Source: Caenimonas sedimenti
GTDB taxonomy: Bacteria; Pseudomonadota; Gammaproteobacteria; Burkholderiales; Burkholderiaceae_C
Length of the DNA: 64,000 nt
Direction of reading: 5' to 3'
NCBI RefSeq assembly: GCF_007833165.1
Contig: NZ_VOBQ01000002.1
Span: forward strand, 248,001-312,000
Positions 55,394-63,346 of this stretch are shown piece after piece. The notes below the pieces were generated by a model that ran no database searches, had not been told where the DNA came from, and was given only the letters and a program-made list of their open reading frames with translations. The translations under genes were made by a program, and so were the position numbers. Numbering within the stretch: position 1 is the stretch's first letter; the number at the start of each line of letters is the position of its first letter.

Positions 55394-56431
55394 TCAGGCT
55401 TGCGCGACCTGCAGCACCAGCTTGCCGAAGTTTTCACCGGTGAAGAGTTTCACCAGGGCATCGGGAAAGTTCGCGATGCCCTCGACCACGTCCTCGCGGC
55501 TCTTCAGCCGGCCGTCCTTCAGGTAGCCCGACAGTTCCGCGATGGCTTGTGGGTAGCGGTCGGCGTAGTCGAACACCACCATCCCCTTCATGCTGGCGCG
55601 GTTCACCAGCAGCGAAAGATAGTTCTTCGGCCCCTGCACCGGCGTCGTGTTGTTGTACTGGCTGATTGCCCCGCAGATGACGATGCGTGCGCCGCGCCCC
55701 AGCCGGGCAAGCACGTCGTCCAGGATGTCGCCACCCACGTTGTCGAAGTAGACGTCCACGCCCTTGGGGCAGTGTTCCTTCAGGCCCGCCTTCACGTTGC
55801 CGGCCTTGTAGTCGATGCACCCGTCGAAGCCCAGAGTGTTGACGACGAAGTCGCACTTGGCGCGGCCGCCGGCGATGCCGACCACGCGGCAGCCCTTGAT
55901 GCGGGCGAGTTGGCCCACCGTCTGGCCCACGGCGCCGGCGGCACCGGAAACGACCACGGTGTCGCCCGGCCGCGGCTGGCCGACGTCCAGCAGGCCGAAA
56001 TAGGCCGTCATGCCTGGCATGCCCAGCGCATTGAGCCACTGGCCGATGGTGCCCAGCCGCAGGTCGATCTTCGCCAGTCCCGCCTTGCGCAGCTGGTCCT
56101 CCGCGAACAGCGCGTATTGCTGCACGCCCAGCGCGCCGGTGACCAGGTCACCTTCGGCGAACGAGGCGTTGCTCGAGGCGATCACGCGGCCGATCCCGCC
56201 CGCGCGCATCACCTCGCCGATGCCCACTGGCGGGATGTAGCTCTTGGCGTCGTTCATCCAGCCACGCATGGCGGGGTCGAGCGAGAGCGACAAGGTCTTC
56301 ACCAGCACGCCGCCGGGGCCCGGTTCGCCCACTTCCTCGGTGGTGAACGACCAGTCGTCGCGCACGGGCATGCCGTTGGGCCGGCGCGCCAGGCGGATCT
56401 GCTGGTTGGTGAGGGCTGTGATGGCGGGCAT
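55394..56431 (-). CDS. NADP-dependent oxidoreductase (MDR family, CurA/leukotriene B4 dehydrogenase-like)
   Basis: A 345-residue zinc-independent medium-chain reductase. MNDAKSYIPPVGIGEVMRAG near residue 60 and LGMPGMTAYFGLLDVGQPR in the middle are signatures of the CurA/PTGR1 group. The NADPH motif SGAAGAVGQTVGQLA (about residues 161-175) is clear. There are no zinc ligands. It reduces alpha,beta-unsaturated ketones or aldehydes, so a detoxifying role is likely. Confidence 0.87.
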   Translation of the reverse strand: MPAITALTNQQIRLARRPNGMPVRDDWSFTTEEVGEPGPGGVLVKTLSLSLDPAMRGWMNDAKSYIPPVGIGEVMRAGGIGRVIASSNASFAEGDLVTGALGVQQYALFAEDQLRKAGLAKIDLRLGTIGQWLNALGMPGMTAYFGLLDVGQPRPGDTVVVSGAAGAVGQTVGQLARIKGCRVVGIAGGRAKCDFVVNTLGFDGCIDYKAGNVKAGLKEHCPKGVDVYFDNVGGDILDDVLARLGRGARIVICGAISQYNNTTPVQGPKNYLSLLVNRASMKGMVVFDYADRYPQAIAELSGYLKDGRLKSREDVVEGIANFPDALVKLFTGENFGKLVLQVAQA

Positions 56432-56588
56432 GGGCTGGTCTCCTGGGCTGGCGGTGCCGCATGTTAGCGAGCGCCGCGCCAGGCCCGGGTTGCGCAGGCG
56501 ACAGCGCTTCTGTCAGCAGGGTGATGCACGCACGGTGCCCGCACCCCCGAAAAACGATGCCCTGTGCTGTAATGAAACGCACGGGACG

Positions 56589-56632
56589 ACGACTCACAGT
56601 CGTGCACCTGGCGGCGCCTTCGGGGCACCGCC
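56589..56632 (+). ncRNA. Structured 5' leader upstream of egtB
   Basis: Two stem-loops lie just before the egtB ribosome site. ACGACT-CAC-AGTCGT (56589-56603) is a 6-bp hairpin. GGCGG-c-GCC-TTCGG-GGC-a-CCGCC (56610-56632) is an 8-bp stem with one C/A mismatch and a TTCGG loop. Both are in the 226-bp gap before egtB, after a weak -10 (TGTAAT, 56568-56573). I could not match it to a riboswitch class I know; it may be a leader regulator or just a stable 5' end. Confidence 0.35.
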
Positions 56633-56657
56633 GCCCGAATCAGGAGAGCGCGGACCG

Positions 56658-57929
56658 ATGTCCTTGAATCCCACACCGTTGGCCCCCGGGGCGACGCCTC
56701 TTCAGCCGGCCGCCGGCCGGTCGGCCCTGGCGGAGCGCTTTGCCGCGGTGCGGGCGCATTCGCTCGCGCTGGCGGCCTCGCTCAGCGCCGAAGACCAGGG
56801 CGTGCAGTCCATGCCCGATGCCAGCCCCACCAAATGGCATCTCGCGCACACCAGCTGGTTCTTCGAGGCCGTGGTGCTGCAGCCGCACTGGCCCGGCTAC
56901 ACGCTGTACGACGACCGCTATTTCCACCTGTTCAACTCCTATTACGAAGCGCTTGGCCCGCGCCATCCGCGGCCGCAGCGCGGCCTGTTGACCCGGCCTT
57001 CCCTGGCCGAAGTGCACGCGTATCGCGCCCATGTCGATGCCGCGTTCGAGCGCTTCGCGGCGGAGGCCGGCGATGACGCCTGGCGCACCGTGGCGCCGCT
57101 CGTCGAACTCGGGCTGCACCACGAGCAGCAGCACCAGGAACTGATCATCACGGACATCCTGCACGCCTTCTCGTGCAATCCACTGCTGCCGGCTTGCCAG
57201 CCGGCGGAGCCGCAGACGTTGCGGCTTGCCACCGCCACGCCGCCCCTGCATTGGCTCGAGGGCCCCTCGGGTGCCGTCGAGATCGGTCATGACGGGGATG
57301 GCTTCGCCTTCGACAACGAAACGCCGCGCCACACGGTGTGGCTGCAGCCCTATCGCATCGCCGACCGCCTGGTCACCTGCGGCGAGTTCGCGGATTTCGT
57401 CGCCGATGGCGGCTACTTCACTGCTTCGCTGTGGTTGTCCGAAGGCTGGGCCACCGTGCAGGCGCAGGGCTGGTCGGCGCCGGCTTACTGGCTGGCGCCA
57501 GGGGATCCGCGCGCCCCATCCGATGAGTGGCAGGTGTTCGGCCCCCAGGGCTTGCGGCCGTTCGACGCCGCCGCGCCGGTGAGCCAGCTCAGTTTCTACG
57601 AGGCCGCGGCCTTCGCCGAATGGTCTGGGGCGCGCCTGCCGACCGAAGCCGAATGGGAGGCCGCGCACGGCCTGCCTGGTATCCGGCAGATGACGGGCCA
57701 TGTGTGGCAGTGGACGCGTTCGTCATACGACCCTTATCCCGGCTTCCGGCCGCTGTCTGGCGCGGTGAGCGAGTACAACGGCAAGTTCATGGTGGGCCAG
57801 CTGGTCCTGCGCGGCGGCAGCTGCGCCACACCGGCCGGCCACACCCGCCCGACCTATCGCAATTTCTTCCCGCCGGCCGCGCGCTGGCAGTTCAGCGGGC
57901 TGCGGCTCGCGAAGGACGCCGCATGTTGA
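56658..57929 (+). CDS. egtB: Ergothioneine biosynthesis sulfoxide synthase EgtB
   Basis: A 423-residue nonheme-iron enzyme that joins gamma-glutamylcysteine or cysteine to hercynine by O2-dependent C-S bond formation. The DinB-like N-terminal domain has KWHLAHTSWFFE (His61 region) and the H-x3-H-x-E iron motif in LHHEQQHQELII; the C-terminal FGE-sulfatase-like domain ends in LRGGSCATP and YRNFFPPAARW. Its last 7 bp overlap the egtD ATG, so the two genes are an operon. An AGGAG site is 12 bases before the ATG at 56658. Confidence 0.88.
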   Translation: MSLNPTPLAPGATPLQPAAGRSALAERFAAVRAHSLALAASLSAEDQGVQSMPDASPTKWHLAHTSWFFEAVVLQPHWPGYTLYDDRYFHLFNSYYEALGPRHPRPQRGLLTRPSLAEVHAYRAHVDAAFERFAAEAGDDAWRTVAPLVELGLHHEQQHQELIITDILHAFSCNPLLPACQPAEPQTLRLATATPPLHWLEGPSGAVEIGHDGDGFAFDNETPRHTVWLQPYRIADRLVTCGEFADFVADGGYFTASLWLSEGWATVQAQGWSAPAYWLAPGDPRAPSDEWQVFGPQGLRPFDAAAPVSQLSFYEAAAFAEWSGARLPTEAEWEAAHGLPGIRQMTGHVWQWTRSSYDPYPGFRPLSGAVSEYNGKFMVGQLVLRGGSCATPAGHTRPTYRNFFPPAARWQFSGLRLAKDAAC

Positions 57930-58926
57930 CGCGCTCGCTGCTTCCGCCGGGCACCGAGGCCGGCTTCTCCGAGCCCGTGCCGCTCACGGTGCCCAGCGAG
58001 TTCGAGCAGGACCTGCTCGTGGCCCTGGGCGAGCGTCCGCACACGATCTCGCCGAAGTACTTCTACGACGCCGCTGGCTCGCGCCTGTTCGACCGCATCT
58101 GCGAGCTGCCGGAGTACTACCCCACCCGCACCGAGCTGGGCATCCTGGAGCGTGCGGCCCCCGAGATCGCCGCGCTGGCTGGGCCTGGCGCCGAGATCGT
58201 CGAGTTCGGCGCAGGGTCGCTGCGCAAGGTGCGGTTGCTGCTGCGCGCCTTCGATGCACCGGCGCGCTACCTGCCCATCGACATCTCCGGCGAGCACCTC
58301 GGCCAGGCCGCGGCGGCGCTGCGCGCGGAATTTCCGGGGCTCGATGTGCGGCCGGTGGTTGGCGACTACACCGCGCGCGTGCCGCTGCCGGCGCGTGCGC
58401 CAGGCGCCGGGCAGCGGGTCGGATTCTTCCCCGGTTCCACGCTCGGCAACTTCACGACCGAAGAAGCCTTGTCTTTCCTGCAGGGCGCCGCGCGCACCCT
58501 GGAAGGCGGCGCGCTGCTGCTTGGCGCCGACTGGTGAAGGACCCGCACGTGCTGCACGCCGCCTACAACGACGCGCAGGGTGTCACCGCGCAGTTCAACC
58601 TGAACCTGCTGGCGCGCGCCAACCGCGAGCTGGGCGCCAACTTCGCCCTCGACCAGTTCGCGCACTACGCCTTCTACAACGCGCCGCGGCAGCGCATCGA
58701 AATGCACCTCGTGAGCCGCGAAAGGCAGGCCGTCACGGTCGGCGGGCGGCGCTTCGAGCTGGACGAAGGCGAGAGCCTGCACACCGAGAATTCGACCAAG
58801 TTCACCGTGGATGGCCTGCGCGCGCTCGCGCAGCGTGCCGGCTTCCGGCCGGGCCCTGTGTGGACCGATCCCCAACGCCTGTTCAGCGTGCACTGGCTGC
58901 ATGCACCCGAAAGGACCGCCCCATGA
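57923..58926 (+). pseudogene. egtD: EgtD, histidine N-alpha-methyltransferase, split by a one-base deletion
   Basis: EgtD trimethylates histidine to hercynine with SAM, the step before EgtB. The first frame (57923-58537) has KYFYDAAGSRLFDRICELPE with its conserved tyrosine, EFGAGSLRK (SAM site) and FFPGSTLGNF, but stops after LLLGAD-W. At that point GACTGGTGAAG should read GACCTGGTGAAG (D-L-V-K); one C is missing at about 58531. The second frame then carries the rest, including HTENSTKFTVDGLR, which holds the Glu and Ser that bind histidine. The joined protein would be of family length. A sequencing error is the main alternative. Confidence 0.8.
58534..58926 (+). CDS. C-terminal EgtD fragment with its own GTG start
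   Basis: A 130-residue frame starting at a GTG that overlaps the stop of the first egtD part by 4 bp (GTGA), a geometry that allows translational coupling. It continues EgtD from VKDPHVLHAAYNDAQGVTAQF to the end and includes the histidine-site Glu and Ser. Whether two separate chains could assemble an active enzyme is unknown. Overlaps DUF427 by 4 bp. Confidence 0.55.
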   Translation: MKDPHVLHAAYNDAQGVTAQFNLNLLARANRELGANFALDQFAHYAFYNAPRQRIEMHLVSRERQAVTVGGRRFELDEGESLHTENSTKFTVDGLRALAQRAGFRPGPVWTDPQRLFSVHWLHAPERTAP

Positions 58927-59204
58927 AAGCCACCTGGAACGGCGTCGTCATCGCCGAGAGCGACGACACCGTGGTTGTCGAAGGCAACCACTACTTCCCC
59001 GCCGATGCGCTCAAGCGCGAGTACGTGAGCTTCAGCAACCACCACACCAGCTGCCCCTGGAAAGGCCAGGCGAGCTATTACTCGCTGATGGTGAACGGCG
59101 AGTTGAATCGTGACGCCGTCTGGTACTACCCCGAGCCCAAGCCGGAAGCCGAGATGGTCAAGGACCGCGTGGCTTTCTGGAAGGGCGTGCAGGTCCAGCC
59201 CTAG
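58923..59204 (+). CDS. DUF427 family protein
   Basis: A 93-residue beta-rich protein: MKATWNGVVIAESDDTVVVE, then NHYFPADALKREYV, HHTSCPWKGQASYYSL (about residues 42-57) and AVWYYPEPKPEAEMVKDRVAFW in parts. This is the compact DUF427 fold, function unknown. Its ATG overlaps the egtD stop, so it belongs to the ergothioneine operon in this genome. Confidence 0.85.
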   Translation: MKATWNGVVIAESDDTVVVEGNHYFPADALKREYVSFSNHHTSCPWKGQASYYSLMVNGELNRDAVWYYPEPKPEAEMVKDRVAFWKGVQVQP

Positions 59205-59224
59205 AGCTTGCTAAGCTCGCGGCC

Positions 59225-59953
59225 ATGACGCTCAGTCCGGCCTACACCTACCCCGACCAGGTCCTCATCCAGCTGCGCCAGCAAGGGTATGCGGTGCTCA
59301 GCCCGACCGGCGTGGCCGCGTTGAGCGGCTGTGCGATCGAAGAACTCGAAGCCTTGCGTTCCTCCTGGGACCACCTCCAGCCGGATCACTACCTGAAGGA
59401 CGGAGGCCGCTACCGCAAACGGCGCCATTCCTGCTTCCTGGTGGAGGGCGATGGCGTCACGCTGGCGCCGCATCGCGCCCACTGGCAACCGGTGGAGTAC
59501 AACGCGTTGCACGGCGGCATGCAGCGCTGGTTCGAGCCCATGGACGAAGCGGTGGCGCGCGCGCCCGCCTGGCTCTGCGTGCTGCGCGCGCTGGCGCGAA
59601 CGGCATCCGGGCTGAAGGGCCAGCGCGCCTGGCATGTGGAGGCGCACCAGTTTCGCATCGACACCGAAGGGGGGATCGGCCGGCCGACGCCGGAAGGCGC
59701 GCACCGCGACGGCGTGGACCTGGTCGCGGTGTTCCTGGTGGGCCGGCAGGGCATCAAGGGCGGCGAGACGCGCGTCTTCCAGGCCGACGGGCCCGCGGGC
59801 CAGCGCTTCACGCTCACCGAGCCGTGGAGCCTGCTGCTGCTGGACGACGAACGGGTGGTGCACGAGTCGACGCCGATCCAGCCGGTGGAAGGCGCGGGGC
59901 ATCGCGACACGCTGGTGCTGACTTACCGCGCGGGCGGCTTCCAGGGCGATTGA
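59225..59953 (+). CDS. 2OG-Fe dioxygenase family protein
   Basis: A 242-residue protein of the 2OG-Fe dioxygenase family related to L-isoleucine 4-hydroxylase and similar amino-acid hydroxylases. Iron ligands His and Asp are in GAHRDGVDLVAVF (about residues 158-170), the second His in VVHESTPIQP near residue 215, and an Arg for 2-oxoglutarate follows (HRDTLVLTYR). It lies 20 bp after DUF427 and may extend the operon. Substrate unknown. Confidence 0.8.
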   Translation: MTLSPAYTYPDQVLIQLRQQGYAVLSPTGVAALSGCAIEELEALRSSWDHLQPDHYLKDGGRYRKRRHSCFLVEGDGVTLAPHRAHWQPVEYNALHGGMQRWFEPMDEAVARAPAWLCVLRALARTASGLKGQRAWHVEAHQFRIDTEGGIGRPTPEGAHRDGVDLVAVFLVGRQGIKGGETRVFQADGPAGQRFTLTEPWSLLLLDDERVVHESTPIQPVEGAGHRDTLVLTYRAGGFQGD

Positions 59954-59962
59954 CTTGCTGCA

Positions 59963-60010
59963 CCCCGAGAAGCGAAGCTTCTCGGGGACCCCGCCTCCCG
60001 CAGGCGGGAG
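59963..60010. terminator. Bidirectional terminator hairpins
   Basis: CCCCGAGAAGC-GAA-GCTTCTCGGGG (59963-59987) is a perfect 11-bp stem, followed by a 6-bp hairpin CTCCCG-CAGG-CGGGAG (59995-60010). They separate the 2OG oxygenase gene from the convergent CaiB gene. There is no long T-run, but the first stem is very stable. Confidence 0.6.
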
Positions 60011-60021
60011 AGGGAGCCAAG

Positions 60022-61203
60022 TCATACCACTCGAGCTGCGCGCAGCCGCGCGATGTCCCCATCGCTGTAGCCCAGCTCCGCCAGGATGGCGTCGGTGTGC
60101 TCGCCCAATTTCGGCGCTGAGTGGCGGAAAGCGGTATTGGTGTCCGACAGTTCCACCGGATGCGGCGCCAGCGGGTAGCGCTCCCCGGCATCGCCGAATT
60201 CCTGCAGCGGCAGCAGGCCGGTGGCCCGCACATGCGGATCGTCCAGGGCCTCCTGCGGGCTGTACACCGGGCCGGCGGGAATCTTCGCTGCGGCCAGCGC
60301 CGCCAGCACCTCGTCCCGCGCGCGGCCGGCGCACCATGCGGACATGATGGCGCTGATGTCAGCACTGTTCACGCCACGCAATTCGTCGGTGGCGTAGCGC
60401 GAGTCGTCCTTCAAGGCCGGCGCGCCGACCATGTCGCACCAGCGATCGAACATCGCCTGCCCGATCGACTGCACGACGATCCAACCCCCCTGCGCCAGGA
60501 ACACGTCGCCCGGCGCCGCCAGATAGCCGCGGTTGCCTTGCGGCACGCGGTCCGGCGACCGCACCGCCTGCTCGATCAGCATCGAGTTGCTGTGGGCGAG
60601 CGCGGAGCGCAGCAGCGAGCCCTCCACCTTCTGCCCGAGCCCGGTGCGCTCGCGCGCCCAAAGGGCCGCCAGCGTGCCCATCGCGCAGGCCTGCGCCGTG
60701 GCGAAGTCCACATAGTTGACCGATGCACGCGCCGGCGCCTCGGGCGTGCCCGACATGTACATGGCGCCGCTCATGGCCTGGCCCACCGAGTCGAAGCCCG
60801 GTTGCTTCGCATAGGGCCCGGTGCTGCCGTACGCGGTGGCCAGGGTGAGGATGGCGCGCGGATTGATCGCGTGCACGGTGTCCCAGTCCAGGCCGAGCTG
60901 GCGCAGCGTGCCCGGCGGCAGGTTCGCCACCACGACGTCGGCGCGCACGATCAGCTGCCGGACGACGGCCCGGCCTTCCTCGTGCGCGAGGTCCAGGGTC
61001 ATGCCCCGCTTGTTGCGGTTCATCTGCAGGAAGAGGCCGCCTTCGCCGCCGGCCATGACGCGCGGCACGGACCGGTCTTCGCCGCCTTCCACCCGCTCGA
61101 CACGTACGACGTCGGCGCCGAGGTCGCCCAGCAACGCGGCGCAGTAGGGCCCGGCGATGAAGCGGCCGAAGTCGAAGACGCGGATGCCGGCCAGCAGCTC
61201 CAT
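60022..61203 (-). CDS. CaiB/BaiF family CoA-transferase
   Basis: A 393-residue family III CoA-transferase. RVFDFGRFIAGPYCAALLGDLGADVVRVE in parts is the N-terminal signature, NLPPGTLRQLGLDWDTV and TLATAYGSTGPYAKQPGFD are core motifs, and the catalytic aspartate is in VNYVDFATAQ near residue 166. It transfers CoA between an acyl-CoA and a carboxylate. It follows the thiolase gene by 4 bp; with the SDR it may form a degradation or activation route for a carboxylic acid. Confidence 0.87.
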   Translation of the reverse strand: MELLAGIRVFDFGRFIAGPYCAALLGDLGADVVRVERVEGGEDRSVPRVMAGGEGGLFLQMNRNKRGMTLDLAHEEGRAVVRQLIVRADVVVANLPPGTLRQLGLDWDTVHAINPRAILTLATAYGSTGPYAKQPGFDSVGQAMSGAMYMSGTPEAPARASVNYVDFATAQACAMGTLAALWARERTGLGQKVEGSLLRSALAHSNSMLIEQAVRSPDRVPQGNRGYLAAPGDVFLAQGGWIVVQSIGQAMFDRWCDMVGAPALKDDSRYATDELRGVNSADISAIMSAWCAGRARDEVLAALAAAKIPAGPVYSPQEALDDPHVRATGLLPLQEFGDAGERYPLAPHPVELSDTNTAFRHSAPKLGEHTDAILAELGYSDGDIARLRAARVV

Positions 61204-61207
61204 GGGG

Positions 61208-62392
61208 TCAGGCGCGCTCGAAGATCGCCGCGATGCCCTGGCCGCCGCCGATGCACATGGTCACCAGCGCGTAGCGCCCGCCGATCCGTTCCAGCTCGTG
61301 CAGCGCCTTGACGGTGATCAGCGCGCCGGTGGCGCCGATCGGGTGGCCCAGCGAAATGCCCGAGCCGTTGGGGTTGACCTTGGCCGGATCCAGGCCCAGG
61401 TCCTTCGTGACGGCGCAGGCCTGCGCGGCAAAGGCCTCGTTGGCCTCGATCACGTCCATGTCGGACACCTTCAAGCCCGCCTTCTCCAGCGCCTTCTTCG
61501 AGGCCGGCACCGGCCCGATGCCCATGTACTTGGGGTCCACGCCGGCGTGGGCGTAGCCCACCAGGCGGGCCATGGGCTTCAAGCCGCGCTGCTCGGCCAC
61601 GCCGCGTTCCATCAGCACCACGGCGGCAGCCGCGTCGTTGATGCCCGACGCGTTGCCCGCGGTCACCGTGCCATTCTCCTTGGCGAACACGGGCTTGAGC
61701 TTGGTCATGTCCTCCAGCTTGCAGCCGGGGCGGAAATGCTCGTCGGTGTCGAACACCACGTCGCCCTTGCGGCCCTTGCTCACCACGGGAACGATCTGGC
61801 CCTTGAAGTACCCGGCCTGCGTGGCGCGCTCCGCGCGGTTGTGGCTCTCGACGGCCAATAGATCCTGGTCTTGCCGCGTGATGCCCCACTTGGCCGCGAT
61901 GTTCTCCGCCGTCACGCCCATGTGGATGGTGTGGAAGGGATCGTGCAGCGCACCGACCATCATGTCCACCAGTTTGGCGTCTCCCATGCGCGCGCCCCAG
62001 CGGGCCGTCATGTCCGCATACGGCACGCGGCTCATCACCTCGGCGCCGGCGCCGATCGCGATGTCGGCGTCGCCCAGCGTGATGGTCTGCGCGGCCGACA
62101 CGATGGCCTGCAGGCCGGAGCCGCACAGCCGGTTGACGTTGAAGGCGGGCGTGCCTTCGGCGCAGCCGCCCTCGATGGCGGCCACGCGCGACAGGTACAT
62201 GTCGCGCGGCTCGGTGTTGACGACATGGCCGAACACGACGTGGCCCACGTCCGCGCCGCTGACGCCCGCGCGCGCCAGCGATTCGCGCACGACCAGGGCG
62301 CCCAGCGTGGTGGGGGGTGTGTCCTTCAGGCTGCCGCCGAAGGTTCCAATCGCGGTGCGCACCGCGCTCACGACGACGACTTCACGGGTCAT
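61208..62392 (-). CDS. Acetyl-CoA C-acyltransferase (thiolase)
   Basis: A 394-residue thiolase, degrading or forming 3-ketoacyl-CoA. The nucleophile cysteine lies in NRLCGSGLQAI (about residue 90), the catalytic histidine in GHPIGATG (about residue 350) and the second cysteine in CIGGGQG. The ATG at 62392 starts MTREVVVVSAVRTAIG, the conserved N-terminus. It is the middle gene of the leftward SDR-thiolase-CaiB unit. Confidence 0.9.
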   Translation of the reverse strand: MTREVVVVSAVRTAIGTFGGSLKDTPPTTLGALVVRESLARAGVSGADVGHVVFGHVVNTEPRDMYLSRVAAIEGGCAEGTPAFNVNRLCGSGLQAIVSAAQTITLGDADIAIGAGAEVMSRVPYADMTARWGARMGDAKLVDMMVGALHDPFHTIHMGVTAENIAAKWGITRQDQDLLAVESHNRAERATQAGYFKGQIVPVVSKGRKGDVVFDTDEHFRPGCKLEDMTKLKPVFAKENGTVTAGNASGINDAAAAVVLMERGVAEQRGLKPMARLVGYAHAGVDPKYMGIGPVPASKKALEKAGLKVSDMDVIEANEAFAAQACAVTKDLGLDPAKVNPNGSGISLGHPIGATGALITVKALHELERIGGRYALVTMCIGGGQGIAAIFERA

Positions 62393-62431
62393 GCCAAGCT
62401 CCTTGTTTGCATGCACGAATGATGTTTCAAC

Positions 62432-63196
62432 TCAGGCGTCCCGTACATCGGCAGCCGGGCTGCTGCCGAAGTCCGGCCGGCTCAAATAGGCCAGGACGCG
62501 GGCGGCGGCCTCCTGCGGCGAGGTGAGCGCGCCCTTTTCCTTCAGCCCGACAAAGTTGCCGATGTCGGGGAAGCGGGCCGGGTCGGCGCCGCGCAGCTGC
62601 ACCTGCATGTCGGTGTCGATCACGCCCGGCGCCAGCGAGCAGACGCGCGCGCCGTTCGGCCGGCCTTCCTCTTCGAGCGCCACGCAGCGCGTGAAGTGGT
62701 CCAGGCCGGCCTTGGCGGCGCAGTAGACCGCCTGCGACGCCATGGCGCGGCGGCCCAGGCCCGAGGAGATGTTCAGCACCTTGCGCGGGATGCGCAGGCC
62801 GGCGGTGGCGCGCAGGAAAGCACTGGTGAGCAGCATCGGCGCCTCGAGGTCCACCCGCAGCGATTCCGCCAGGTCCGACGTGGGGATCTCGCCCAGTGGC
62901 GCGATGCGCGGGATCAGGCCGGCGTTGTTGATCAGGGTGACGGAGGCCAGGTCGTCCTGGGCGGCCCGCGCCTGCAACCAGGTGTCGAGGCGGGCCGCCG
63001 CGCTTTCCGCGCGGGCCAGGTCTTGCTGCCACTGTTCGAGGGTGACCCCGGCCGCGGCCGCGCGGGCGGAGAGTGCGTCGCTGGTCTTGCGCGAGATGCA
63101 CAGCAGGGAATGGCCGGCGTCGACCAGCTGTTCGGCCATGGCGAGGCCCATGCCGCGCGAGGCGCCGGTGAGGATGGTGAGGTGGTGTGTGGCCAT
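62432..63196 (-). CDS. SDR-family oxidoreductase (sepiapterin-reductase-like)
   Basis: A 254-residue short-chain dehydrogenase. The nucleotide motif TGASRGMG is at about residues 10-17, an Arg-Lys pair (ISRKTSD) favours NADP, NNAG is present, and catalytic Ser-Tyr-Lys appear as NISSGLG and YCAAK. The middle and C-terminus (GVIDTDMQVQLRGADPARFPD) resemble sepiapterin reductase/benzil reductase-type SDRs. First gene of the unit with the thiolase 39 bp downstream. A 7-bp hairpin (63230-63249) lies in the gap before the next gene. Confidence 0.8.
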   Translation of the reverse strand: MATHHLTILTGASRGMGLAMAEQLVDAGHSLLCISRKTSDALSARAAAAGVTLEQWQQDLARAESAAARLDTWLQARAAQDDLASVTLINNAGLIPRIAPLGEIPTSDLAESLRVDLEAPMLLTSAFLRATAGLRIPRKVLNISSGLGRRAMASQAVYCAAKAGLDHFTRCVALEEEGRPNGARVCSLAPGVIDTDMQVQLRGADPARFPDIGNFVGLKEKGALTSPQEAAARVLAYLSRPDFGSSPAADVRDA

Positions 63197-63346
63197 GCGC
63201 GGATGGTACCGAGAATGATCGCGGCGGCACCGGCGGCAAGCACCGCCGGCACTTCTCGCCAGTTTCGGTGAGTCCCGGCACTACACCCGCAGATCGGCGC
63301 CTTGGCCGTGCGCGACAATCCGGATGGTCAGTACTTGGGGGAAGCT

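Noticed and set aside
56589-56632. Glycine, SAH or guanidine riboswitch before egtB
   Set aside because: Some short strings look similar but the conserved cores of those classes are not present; kept only as an unclassified structured leader.
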